A stretch of 64,000 bases of DNA from Morchella semilibera (lineage: Eukaryota > Ascomycota > Pezizomycetes > Pezizales > Morchellaceae): the NCBI GenBank assembly GCA_009192285.1, contig CM018604.1, positions 4,807,746-4,871,745 on the forward strand, given 5' to 3'. A model generated the notes under the pieces. That model searched no databases. It worked only from the letters and a program-made list of their open reading frames with translations, and was not told the origin of the DNA. The translations under genes and the position numbers were made by a program. Below, piece by piece: positions 12,184 to 23,263 of this stretch (position 1 is its first letter; every line of letters begins with the position of its first letter).

Positions 12184-13480
12184 TAAAGTTTCCAGTTTCC
12201 AGAAGTTGAACCAATGCTTCATGACGTTTTGGTGTATGGTTTGCTGAATTCCACCATGGATGATGCGAATTGAGGTCTCCAGCTATACTTGTTCTTGTAG
12301 GGAGTTGAATATTAACCAATACACTCTCCACCGTATCTATCACGGCGTGGAGCGCGGTCTAGTGGTGTTGCGGGAAGAGGGATTAGTAAGGGATTCTCTT
12401 ATGTTCTTGGGGTTTTGGTATGAGGGGTTCGGTTCGGATATAAGGGTTTCGGGAATAGAGGATAAGGTTGAGTACGAATATAAAGGTTTTGGGAGGTTCT
12501 ATGGGGTTCTGTACAGGGTTACTTGGGTTAGTCATCAGGTCGGGAGGTGTGATATATGTAGGGGCCTTGCCCTCGCTTGTAGATAGTTTCTTTCCTTTCC
12601 TCTTCATGCAACCTTCCTATCCTCAGGAGTTTGTAGTCCTTTAGAATATATTCGGTTCTCTACCTTGTATTTCGCCTCGCCCCATAGTCTCGCCTCGTCC
12701 CGCCTCGGGTATTACTGTTATGTCCTGCCTAGGTAGTGTACCTTGGCTCGCTTCACCCTGATCTCCGCTTCGCTCCGTGATAGTATAGGATACATTGCTG
12801 TGTCCAGGTGGATCTTCATTATAAATGTTAAAGAGGGTTAGAGCAGGTATTGAGGGGTTGATATCTCTATTGCTTGTAAGTCTGGATCGTTGACGATATC
12901 TGGTTTAGGTTGAATGATGAGGTGGGGATTGAGGTGTGTCTTGATGGTGAAGGTGAGTGTTCTTGGTGGTCGATCTGATGTGGGAATGATACTATCGAAG
13001 GAGGGGTGTGATATTGATGTCCAGGAACCTGCAATCATGCCAGGCATAACAAAAGGTTCCTGCATTATAATCATGTATGCTGTCTCATAGATCGAGTGCA
13101 ACAATCCAATCATGCAGTTTTGTGATCTTGCGCAATTATGTTGAATGATTCGCACTCTGTGAGGACTAGGTTGTATCCCCATCAAAGCATTTTCTGTTCA
13201 TTGTCTTCATTGTTGAGGCGTTGGATGATAGAATTTCTAATAGGACATGAAGAATTATAGGCTGGGTGTTGTCCTGCGCAATTGGCGCATTTTGGTGGGA
13301 AGTGAGGACAGCTCTTGCTCTGAACCTTGCATTGAGGGCAGAGATGGTTTTGGCTGGTATGTCCAGCAGCACAGATAGAACACACAGGGCTGTTTTTGGT
13401 TGCGCATCTCTGCCAGTTGTGTCCAAACTTCTGATACTTCTTGCATTGGTATGTTGGTCTTGATGTATGGTACTCAGTGG
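12184..13480 (-). pseudogene. LINE (Tad/I-like) remnant: ORF1 zinc knuckles and ORF2 endonuclease
   Basis: Read on the minus strand. 13480-13182 encodes a Cys-rich ORF1 C terminus with several CCHC-like knuckles (CKKYQKFGHNWQRC, CSICAAGHTSQNHLCPQC, CANCAGQHPAYNSSCP). From 13185 an overlapping frame starts an APE-type endonuclease (RIIQHNCARS, IIMQEPF). The endonuclease continues, after a frameshift and across family B repeat B2, to GDLNSHHPWWN near 12250. It is truncated by the gypsy-1 3' LTR on one side and by LTR A5 on the other. Such ORF2 endonucleases nick target DNA for reverse transcription. Confidence 0.85.
12338..12782 (+). mobile_element. Family B LTR-like repeat (B2) in the LINE remnant
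   Basis: 445 bp from TATCACGGCGTGGAGCG to CGCTTCGCTCCGTGATA, flanked by GTATC (left) and GTATA (right), a near-perfect 5-bp duplication. The LINE endonuclease frame continues across the joined flanks. The two ends are an 8-bp inverted repeat. Confidence 0.88.
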
Positions 13481-14110
13481 TGTCCCAGCATTTTGGCATC
13501 AGTCCCAGGGATTTGGTAGTTGAAGTGCTGATGTAACTAATGAGGAAAAGCTAAGCGAGGAAGGAGTGTGCTGAGAGGAGAGTGGCATCATTAGGTTCCA
13601 GGAGGTTTGATGGCGTGATGGATTTGTAATGTAAATAACAGAAATGGTGTGGAGGAATACGAGGTGTGAATGCGACGGATTTCTATGGGTTTCTATGAGC
13701 TGATGAATGAGTTATAGTGGACTGTTGTAGGAGAGGTGTTAAATAGCGGGTATAGATATTTTCCTTGATTCTTTCTTTCTTTCCTCTCTGTTTCATCTTC
13801 CTGTTATTTCGGTACATAGGAATATACTCCTATCCTCAAGCCATAGTTTCTCGCACCCAAAATTTTGTCCTCTTCCGAGTAAACCTGTAGTACATCTCAT
13901 CGTTCTCGTTGAGGTCCATCCGGTCCTCACTCCTCCTGCCCTGAGTCCTTGTGCCTTTACCCTTGCCGTTGCCTTCGCCGGTGCCTGTGGTTGTGCCTGC
14001 CCGGTGTCGTTCCTGCCTTCGTCGGTGACCTCGTCATGTTGACTGTGCTTCTCGAGTCCTTCTGCGTCATCATTGTCATGTTCTACTTTGCGTCGGGTTA
14101 CTCCGTCACA
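13481..14110 (+). repeat. Family A LTR (A5)
   Basis: Starts TGTCCCAGCATTTTGGCA (diverged from TGTCCCGGCGTC) and ends TTACTCCGTCACA; 630 bp. No clear target duplication. It abuts the opposite-strand LTR fragment A6. Confidence 0.85.
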
Positions 14111-14573
14111 AGGGAGAGTGAGGACCAGATGGACCTCAATGAGAACAATTAGAAGTACTATAGCTTTTCCTCTTCCGAGGACAGAATCTTCAAGTTGAGT
14201 GCGATAAACTATGGTTTGAGCATAGTAGTATATTCCTATGTACCAAGATAACAGGAAGACGAGACGAAGAGAAAAGAAAAAAAGAACTAAGGAAAACATC
14301 TATCTCCGCTATTTAACACTTCTCCACCACCAGTCCGGTATGACTCACACATTCGCTCATAGAACCCCATGGAAATCCCTCGATACCACACTTCGTATTC
14401 TTCCCCACTATTTTGCCAATCCTATGACTAATCCTTCCTGCCATCGAACTTCATAGAACCTAATGACGATAACCTCACCTTATCTCACCCCATTCTTGCT
14501 TAAGATAGTTACATCCGTCGCAACAGCGCTACGACTACCGAACTATCGGGACCCACGCCAAGATGCTGGGACA
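14111..14573 (-). repeat. Family A LTR fragment (A6), opposite orientation
   Basis: Begins inside the LTR (AGTGAGGACCAGATGGACC) and ends at GCCAAGATGCTGGGACA. The first ~170 bp are missing at the junction with A5, so the pair forms a head-to-head arrangement produced by rearrangement or truncation. Confidence 0.8.
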
Positions 14574-15535
14574 TACTAGTGGTTCTGGAGCATATTCTGT
14601 ATAATATAATTTTATCTGAAAATTCATGTACAGTTGAGAGCATATATACAGGATTGTTGTCCTGCCACTGTATTTCAAGTATTTGACCGTTACTGCCTGA
14701 TGGAGTTTTACCTTATGTAGTATTCCATGAAATATTCTTTGATTTATTATTGTTTTTGTCAGGGGTAACGACCTCTCTGTATCTGAGTGGTTCCACAAGC
14801 TCCAATATCAATTTCTCGTAGCTTTATATAGAGTTCGACAGTGCTGAAGAGATTGTTGTGGTAAAAGATAAACAATTGAAACACTAGGCGACGATATACT
14901 AATTCTTTCTATAACAGCTGAAGAAATCTCTACTATATCTTTGATACGAGAATGAAATCACCAGTTTAGAGTGTAACCTCCACTGATTAGTTTATCAAGC
15001 ATTTGTACCAGGGATTAAGGGTAAGTATTGAGACACCTGTTTTGTGGAATTATAAAAAGTTAGTGCCTGCAAAAGGTACTGATTGGACAGATATTTTTTT
15101 TTTGAATTCAAGTGACACTTGGCAGCCAAGCAAGTATTTGGGTAGCTTGTCACCAGCTTTTGCAACACAACCTCCATCACCTCACTGGCAATTTGACTCT
15201 AACTTTCACACGAAATCAACAAAATATCAACCACAAATAGATTTAATACTTCAAAATGCTATTCGGGTGAATGGGCAGGCAGGAGCGATACCAATGGTCT
15301 TTTTTTTGTATTTTTAAAATTTTAATTTGATTTTTGAAGTGAAAATATGTTAGAACGTCTCAGTATATTTTTCCCACATAAGTCTAAATAAAAATCATGC
15401 TGCAACATTGGTTGCTTTGGTTGCTACCCATGCCATTGTTAGAAAATCAACCAATGAAAAAATCGGACATGGGGGTGTCTCTGTACTTTAGGTGCACACC
15501 CGGTACTGTATGTTTGCTTCTTCCATCTACTATGT
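14574..15535. other. Unassigned AT-rich stretch
   Basis: No recognisable gene. An open frame at 15003-15317 (+) would encode 104 residues with no family resemblance that I can see, and it overlaps an antisense frame. It may be decayed transposon DNA. It is the host site of Helitron H2, whose insertion follows the A at 15535. Confidence 0.5.
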
Positions 15536-16285
15536 ACTAGATTATGACATTTTCGCACTCCTTGGCGGGTTACCCTGCTTGCGCCGTGGAGTTGGGTGCG
15601 CCATGGAGTTGGGTGCGCTCCCAAAAATTTGGTGTTCCTATGGTTGCCATGAGCACCCTCGCTTGGGTGCGCGACCTGCGGAGTTGAGGATTCCCACCAA
15701 AAAAAACACGTTTTCGACTGTGAAAATAACCCCCGGAGCGTCAAAGCACCGGCACCCTAGGTTAATATACCGGTGGTTGGAATTTAGAGAGGTAGGGTAA
15801 CTATAGGTAGGTAGGTTGCGCTCAGGAGAATTTGGTGTTCCTGTGGTTGCGCTCTCAGCAGGTAGTGTCGCTTAGGTTGCGCAACAAGCGGAGTTGCGGA
15901 ATCCCACCAAAAAACATAAGCTTTCGACCCTGAAAATAACCCCTGGAGCGTCAAAGCCCCGGCACCCCCGCTCATGACACCGGTGGGTATATGAGAGCTG
16001 GATGTTGATTGAAGCTCTACAAAAGAAAAATACTTTTTTGTCCTCAAAAAAAAAAACTTTTTGATCCACTACTATTGACTGCATACTATATACTATCTAC
16101 TGCTTATCATACAATATCACATCCAGCTCTCACAGAACGTAAACAAAACCGGAATTGTATGTCGCTACCAAACTGATGAATTGAATTTATGTCCCATTTT
16201 TTAAGCTGACTATGAGGATTCCATACAGTTATACAATTACAACGATATTTGAAAATATCACACCTTATCAGATACTATAGCCAAA

Positions 16286-19200
16286 ATGTCCACTATTAAG
16301 TGTACAAAATGCAAGAGAGAGAAATCTTTTCAAGATTATAACCTCGACTCAGAAGGTCGTCCACGCAGATCATGTCGAGATTGTTTAGTAAGTAATATAA
16401 TTTGTAAAAGGGTATAATATTTTTACTGATGAAGAGTATTAGAATCGTGAAGTAATTAGAAGGCGTCAACGAGCAGAACTGAGAAACGCACAATTGCAAG
16501 ACAACACACATGTGAGTTTTATATCAATTCAAGAATTAAAAATTAGTCTAATAATTCCAATAGATAATTAGACCCTCTACAATGCCTCTAGCTTTTCTGT
16601 CCTCACGGCAACGTTGGAGACCCATAAACCTTGGGGGAATGACTATAGTTTGCAATAAATGTAATGCAAATCATTGGATAGCTGAACGGGTTCAGAGTAG
16701 CAGTTTGTCTGCACCATTGTTTGAGAGCTGTTGCAAAAAAGGGGATGTCATCTTACCTGATTTACGCCCGCCGCCTGAGTATTTGCGGTATTTGTTGGAA
16801 TCATTAGATACTGTTGCAAGAGAATTCAGAAACAAAATTCGAGAGTACAACTCAGCGTTAGCATTCACTTCGGTGAAATATAATGCTGACAACAGACTGG
16901 CTGAAAGAGTAAGAGTGGGTGTTACATGTTTTCAAATACATGGGGAACTTTATCATTTACAGGGCCCATTAGATCCCGCTCCCGCTGCGGTACCAACTTT
17001 TGCGCAACTTTATTTCTATGATCTACGGTATGCTGCTCAGGCACGTCAAGAACGACATCCTACCTTAAACGTTACTATTTTGGAACGTCTAACAAATGAG
17101 TTGAACAATGTAAATCCTTTTGTTGGGGTTTATAAGACAGCAAAGGAACGTTTAGCCTCTGCGTCTTCTCAGGATGGAAATGCACGAGTACTACTGAATC
17201 CTCAGCTACAATTGATTATGGAGAGTGGGGCAGACCGACGCCGTGAGAATTTGCCCACAAGCAATGAAGTAGCGGTTATACTTCCAGATGAATACGGTCA
17301 AGCAGGTTTCCGAGACATAGTACTTGCATACCGAAACCCTACGGAGAACAATCTGTTCAGTATTATAAATCCAAATCATGCTGCGTATATGCCGTTGCAT
17401 TACGTTTTGTTATTCCCCTGTGGTGACTTGGGTTATCATTGGAGCCTTGAGCTACGAAATGAAAGAGGCACACGGAAATATCTTCGAATAAGCCAACGCG
17501 CTTTTTATAGGTAAATTTAACTCTTCGATAAAAAGATATAATGAATTAATTCTTACATACATTAGATACCGGTTACATGAGCGGGGAACAGAGCCAAAAA
17601 CATTGTTCTTAGGGCAAAGGCTGTTACAGCAATATTTGGTTGATGCGTGGGCTGTCTGCGATCAGAATAAATTAAACTGGATCCGTTTGAACCAAAATCA
17701 GCTCCGTTCAGATCTGTACAATGGGCTTACAGATGCGTTAATTCAACAAGACTTTAATCCTGAAGAGACGGGGCGAAGAATTATTCTACCGAGCAGCTAT
17801 ACCGGTGGTGACCGGTATATGCAACAGCTATTTCAAGACTCTATGGCGATTGTTCGTCATTTTGGCCGGCCCACACTCTTTATCACTTTTACTGCAAATC
17901 CCAAGTGGACAGAGATTGTAGCGGAGTTGAAACCAGGTCAAACGGCTGTGGATAGACCTGATTTGGTAGCAAGGGTATTCCATATGAAACAACAGGAGCT
18001 TCTCAAGGAGTTAAAGCACAAGAATGTATTTGGTAGATATTTAGGCTGTGTTTGGACTATTGAGTATCAAAAACGTGGCCTGCCGCACATGCATTTACTC
18101 CTCTTCCTGCATCCAGATGATAGATTTATAGACGCCGATCGCATTGATCAAATAGTTTGTGCAGAATTCCCTGATCCAGCAACAGATCCAAATGGGGAAC
18201 TTGAAGCAATTATCAAAAGCTGTATGGTTCACGGGCCTTGCGGGAACGCTAATCCGAATTCACCATGTATGACAGCAACCTCTCCTGGAGGTATCAAAAC
18301 CTGTTCCAAAAGGTACCCAAAAGCCTTTCAGTCTGAAACGGTGGTTCAAGAAGATGGTTACCCACTATACCGAAGGAGAAACAATGGAAGGATTCACACA
18401 GTACCCTTACGAGGTTCAGCAACAGGACAAGCAACTTTCGATCTTGACAATCAATGGGTAGTACCCTATAACCCATATCTGTCCTGGCGATATCAAGCAC
18501 ATATTAATGTAGAGGTTTGCGCCTCAGTGCAAGCTATAAAATATATACACAAATATATATATAAAGGATCTGACCGTACAACTCTGCAAGTTGGTGGGGA
18601 ACTGGATGAGGTGCAGCGGTATCTCCAAGGCCGCTATATTGGACCGACTGAAGCTGTTTGGAGACTGTTTGAATACGCTATGCATGAGGAACAACCATCT
18701 GTTACTCATTTGGCTATTCATTTATCAGGAGAGCAACCAATCGTTTATAATGCTAATGCTACCCATGAGGAATTATTGCAACTGATGGATAGAACACGAT
18801 CAACACTGATGGCTCATTTTCAGTATAACGCTGAGAATGAGGATGGTAGACGATATCTGTATCACGAGTTCCCCGCTCATTTTACTTATAATAGCCAGTC
18901 GAGAAGATGGTACAGGCGTAAGCAAGGAACTGCTATTGGTCGGATTTACCACTGTAATCCTATGATGGGGGAAAAATATTATCTGCGTTTGTTATTGACG
19001 GTCGTACGGGGTGCCAAATCTTTTGAACATTTGAGAACAATCAATAATGTTCTTCAACCAACTTTCAAAGCTGCCTGTATTGCTCTTGGTCTATTGGATG
19101 ATGATCAGGAATGGATACAATGCTTCAATGAGGCAATTATATTCTCAAGCGGATCGTCACTACGCACTCTCTTTTCAACGGCAATTCTTTTTGGGGATGT

Positions 19201-20878
19201 AACCGATCCTACTGCTCTATGGAATCAATTCGCGCCAAATATATGTGATGATCTACCAAATACGTTACGGAACAACGCTTTTCTCAATGTTCCAGCTGAT
19301 TTCCCGGACCCCCATCTTGACTACGGGTTGTACCTTATTGCTCGCATGCTTGCAGATTCTAATAAGAATCTTTCTGACTTTGGGCTACCGGGGTATACAT
19401 TTGATTGGAATCGATCTGCTGGGAATGAAATGATTGCTGCAGAACTAAATTACGACTGGGGTGTGGAGGAAACGCTACGAGCTGAACGGGTACTACAACT
19501 AAATGATGATCAACTGGAATGTTTCAATAAAATCATTGAGACAGTTAGCAATACAGGATCTGGACAATTTTTTCTGCAAGGACCAGCGGGAACAGGAAAG
19601 ACGTTTTTGTATAAAGCGTTGTGTAATCACTTCCGTTCTCAAGAGAAAATTGTTCTCTGTGTTGCTTCCTCTGGAATTGCTGCACAGCTCCTCCCAGGTG
19701 GCCGCACATCGCACTCTAGGTTCAAAATTCCAATCAATATAAATGAAACATCAGTATGCAATATTAGTCGGAATAGCATGTTAGCCGGTCTGCTAAAACA
19801 GACTGCACTAATAATTTGGGATGAGGTACCGATGCAGCATAAGTACTGCTTCGAGGCAGTTAATAGGACACTTAATGATGTGTGTGGTTCCGGGGATGAT
19901 GCATTATTTGGTGGTATCCCAATCATTCTTGGTGGTGATTTCGCACAGATTCTTCCAGTGGTCCCAAGAGGCAACCGTGGATCAACAGTTGAGGCATGTT
20001 TTCAGCGGTCAATTCTGTGGCCACGCTTTGAACTGCTTCGTCTCCGTATCAATATGAGAGTGCGTAGTGGTAGAGAAAATAATGAGTTTGGAAGTTGGCT
20101 TGGTCTCATGTCTCATGAACGTCTGTGGCAAGGGGTTATAAATCTTCCCCCATTTATTCAGCGGTGTACTACGGTCTTAGATCTCTGTCAGCATGTTTTT
20201 CCCCCTGACTTAGTTAGAGGTGCAGGTGTAAACCATCAGGCATTTTTAGGGAGAGCAATCCTTGCGATGCGTAATGATACTGTTGCAGAGTTTAATGATA
20301 TAGTTCTTGGGCAGTTACCAGGCGAAGTACATAATTACTATGCGGTTGATGCTGTTAGTCTTGAAAATTCTGAAGAAGAAGCCAATGCGTTGCCTGTTGA
20401 ATATCTCCAGAGCTTGAATCCTGCCTCAATACCACCCTCCAACCTTAAGTTAAAAATAGGAGCTCCAGTGATCCTTCTGAGAAATCTTTATCCAAAACAA
20501 GGTTTATGTAACGGAACGCGAATGACTATCACCCGACTCGAGCAGCGGTGTATTGAGGCTAGGATCTTAGGCGGGGATTTTGATGGGCATGTTAAGGTTA
20601 TTCCAAGGATAAAGCTATCAACTAACGAAAAGGAACTGCCATTCATCCTAACAAGGAGGCAATTTCCTATTCGATTGTGCTTTGCTATGTCGGTAAACAA
20701 GTCACAAGGGCAGTCATTGGATATTGTAGGAGTGGATTTGCGGTCCGCACCATTTTCTCATGGGCAATTGTATGTGGCGTTATCAAGGGTTACCAATATC
20801 GGAGGGTTAAGAGTACTGCAAACGGAGGAACGGGGGTCACAGACTGAAAATGTGGTATATCCAGAAGTATTGTTATAA
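16286..20878 (+). CDS. Helitron RepHel transposase, intact (4 exons, 1,476 aa)
   Basis: Exons are 16286-16387, 16443-16511, 16564-17510 and 17566-20878; introns are 55, 52 and 55 nt with GT-AG ends. All joins keep frame, and the last gives ...RAFYR-YRLHERG. The predicted protein has an N-terminal C-x2-C...C-x2-C zinc finger (residues 6-33) and a Helitron_like_N Rep nuclease. The HUH motif His-Met-His is at 547-549, and the paired tyrosines Y699 and Y703 lie in KYIHKYIYKG. A PIF1-type SF1B helicase follows: Walker A GPAGTGKT at 1045-1052, Walker B IIWDEVP, GGDFAQILPV, NKSQGQSLD and YVALSRVTN. Rep would nick and religate strands during rolling-circle transposition while the helicase unwinds DNA. 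All key residues I can check are present, so it may be functional; transcription is unknown. Confidence 0.92.
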
Positions 20879-21678
20879 ATTATTGTTGTTTTCTTATGTT
20901 TGTATGCGTTGTATTTTCTTTTATTTCACTTGGGTTTTATATTATTTGGGTGTAGTATTGGGTAGAGTTCTATTATCACGCTACTGAAAGGCGGTAAGTA
21001 ATGTTATTGCTTTTCAGCTTCGCTTTATACTAACAATTCTAGATTATTTGCGGTGGAATATGATTCGTAGTGTATGTTATTGGGGCGGAATCGTGGTGCA
21101 GGATGGTAGGTGAATTCCTATTGCGATTAACCATTTACTAACAAATTTACAGGATCTCGACATTGATTGTACTTGGTAGAATAGGTATTGGAGGTAGCCG
21201 ATGGATTTCTGGGAAACGGTATGTATCAAGCTTAAGTATTATTATTCGGTGTTACTAATATAAATATAGTGGACGGACAGCCTCTGTTTGACAGAGTTTG
21301 TATTGAAGGTAGTTGAAGGTTTTTGTAGAATACGGTATGTATCTATTTCCAGTATTTTTATTAACTATTACTAACACAACCATAGGTAATGCATATACTT
21401 TACGGAATTGGTGTAGGCCAAATATATTCTACCGACTAACAAAAAGTAAGTGAATTCCTCCCTTCCTCTACACTCCGAAACGATATGACTAACTACAGAT
21501 TAGATCGCCTGGATAATTTTCAAAGATTGGATTGGATGGTAGAACAGGGTAGTATTGTTAACTTTGTATTTTTTTTTCAGCATTTTTTTTCTATCTAATT
21601 TCTGTATTCTGTATATTGTATGATTTAAGAATAAATCCTTACCCAAATATATACACTCACTATAACTTGCATTCGCAA

Positions 21679-21707
21679 CTCGCGGTCGCGAGGTGGCCAA
21701 CCCCTAG
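21679..21707 (+). other. Helitron 3' terminal hairpin and CTAG end
   Basis: Six-bp GC-rich stem with a two-base loop (CTCGCG-GT-CGCGAG), then GTGGCCAACCCCTAG and host T. The same hairpin, in reverse, is at 29041-29054 in H3. Such hairpins act as Helitron transposition terminators. Confidence 0.92.
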
Positions 21708-21714
21708 TCAAATT

Positions 21715-21803
21715 GTACTACGGTGTGAAGGGTAAGTGAGTAGAACGTAGCAACGCAAACCGCACCGCCGAGTTCTACTCACTTACCCTTCACACCGTAG
21801 TAC
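21715..21803. repeat. Perfect 32-bp inverted repeat (fold-back)
   Basis: Arms 21715-21746 and 21772-21803 are exact reverse complements with a 25-nt loop. The right arm is part of the piggyBac-type coding remnant and the left arm is an inverted copy of it. It starts only 8 bp from the Helitron H2 3' end. Confidence 0.92.
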
Positions 21804-22235
21804 TATCATCTCGTCCACTGTAACTGATGTAGAGGGAAGGTAATATCGTAAACAATTTTCTCGTCGTTGACTGTTGAAAGGCTTCATCTTCTCCCACCAA
21901 TTATCACTTCCTCCGCAAATCTCATACGTTGGACATGAAATATGTAGATACCGCTTGAGCTGAAAAAATCTGTATTGAGACATGGCTTTGGATATCGGTT
22001 TCTTCCAGCCACTACTAGTAGCATGCTGTCGTTCATTCACATACAATCTCATTCCTCCTACTCTTTTCCAAATATCGGTAGGCCCCCCACATCTGAAAAC
22101 TCCCAAAGTAATCAAATTAGCAAGAAAAACCCGGAGTTCATTAGCGGTAGTGGGCTTCCATTTCCGTCCATAGCTGCCAAAGCCGGCTCTTTGCTTTTCA
22201 GCATAAGCATTTGTATTTTTCGCTAGTGAATCCAT
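21783..22235 (-). pseudogene. piggyBac-like (PGBD) transposase fragment
   Basis: Minus-strand open frame of 150 residues with features of the DDE_Tnp_1_7 fold: an ELRVFLANLITLGVFRC segment, MSQYRFFQLKRYLHI, W(W)EKMKPF and ...VTVDEMIV, which carries the first acidic catalytic region. Only this central piece is present. The frame ends inside the palindrome at 21772-21803, so the rest of the catalytic domain is missing. No terminal repeats or TTAA duplications were recognised. Confidence 0.72.
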
Positions 22236-23263
22236 AATAGGGTCCGTTCATATTAAGTCAAAAATATCTACCGGTCCCAATCCCTCTACACTTGTAAGTA
22301 CGGGTAAGTAGGAGAGGGTAAGTCAAAGCCGGTATTGTACCTTGGAAAGTGTAGTCTCAGCCCTATGATGAAGCCTTTGGAGAGGTGTATGTATATATTG
22401 CTTCAGGAACCGGGGCGGGTTCATAAGCTGGGACAGATTCTGAAGATGGTACGCATTGTAATGGTTCTGGAGTTGGACCAAGTTCTAAAGTTTCCACCTT
22501 TGTACCTTTCCCTCTAGTTCCTCTTCTTGACCTCCTACTGGAACCTGCCTCCGCCTGCTCAAAGGGTTTCTGTTTGACATTTTACGGCTTGTTGTATTCC
22601 TCACAGTCAATAGGCTCCTTCACGCTCCTCCATGATTGATGTTCAGCTGACAAGGGTGGCACGGACCAAGCTGCGAATTTTACCTGCCCAAGGGATACAA
22701 ACCTGGTTCTTACAATAGAAATTCCTCCAAAAGTATTTTTTTTTGACGGCGCGGGGTTGCCAAGGCTGTAGTGCACCAGATTCTGTTCCTGATCGCGCAA
22801 GTGCGTAGAGTGCATAGTCGTGTGTAACACGAGGTATCCGGCCAAAATGTCCCTCTGGACATGCCATCGTACCCCGCTTTCTCATTCAGGCAAACACCCT
22901 TCTTTCCTACCGTCCCGTCATGCATCATGCGTAGGATAGATAAATGGGCGTGCTTCTCCAAGAGAGGCCTCCGCATGTTTGGTAGCGCCTATGCCATTGA
23001 CTCCTCCCCAAGTGCTCCTAGGCTCCTCATAACCTACCGCGATCTCTAAAACAGTTGCCAACCGCCAACTTTGTCATGGATAGTGAGTCTGCACTCCCAA
23101 TGTCAGTTGTCCCAGTTTTATTATATAGTTAGTTAACTGAGTCCTAGGAATAGGTAACAAGGATATTCCGCACACGCAGGCAAAAGGGAAAAAAATAGCG
23201 CCAAGATCTCGAAATTATCAATACCCGGCGTCACCGCCAGTCAGCACCAGAGAGTATGACGAT
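22236..23263. other. Intergenic region upstream of the RdRP gene
   Basis: No convincing gene. Short overlapping minus-strand frames at 22582-22976 show no family resemblance. The last ~200 bp before 23264 must hold the RdRP promoter and 5' UTR. A short upstream ATG at 23256 opens a seven-codon frame that overlaps the RdRP start and ends at 23279. Confidence 0.5.

Larger units (their letters stand above)
15536..21707 (+). mobile_element. Helitron H2, complete autonomous-type element
   Basis: 6,172 bp between host A (15535) and host T (21708), as expected for A/T-targeted Helitrons with no target duplication. The 5' end is TCTACTATGTACTAG. The 3' end has a perfect hairpin CTCGCGGTCGCGAG (21679-21692) followed by a short spacer and CCCCTAG (21701-21707). 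The leader has two tandem ~210-bp units (about 15556-15990). It encodes one RepHel protein. The ~830 bp after the gene are non-coding. Confidence 0.93.

Noticed and set aside
15003-15317. 104-residue plus-strand ORF as a gene
   Set aside because: No family resemblance, overlapping antisense frame, repeat-rich setting; left as unassigned.
22582-22976. Three overlapping minus-strand frames as a host gene
   Set aside because: No recognisable motif, mutually overlapping frames, no splice-consistent extension.
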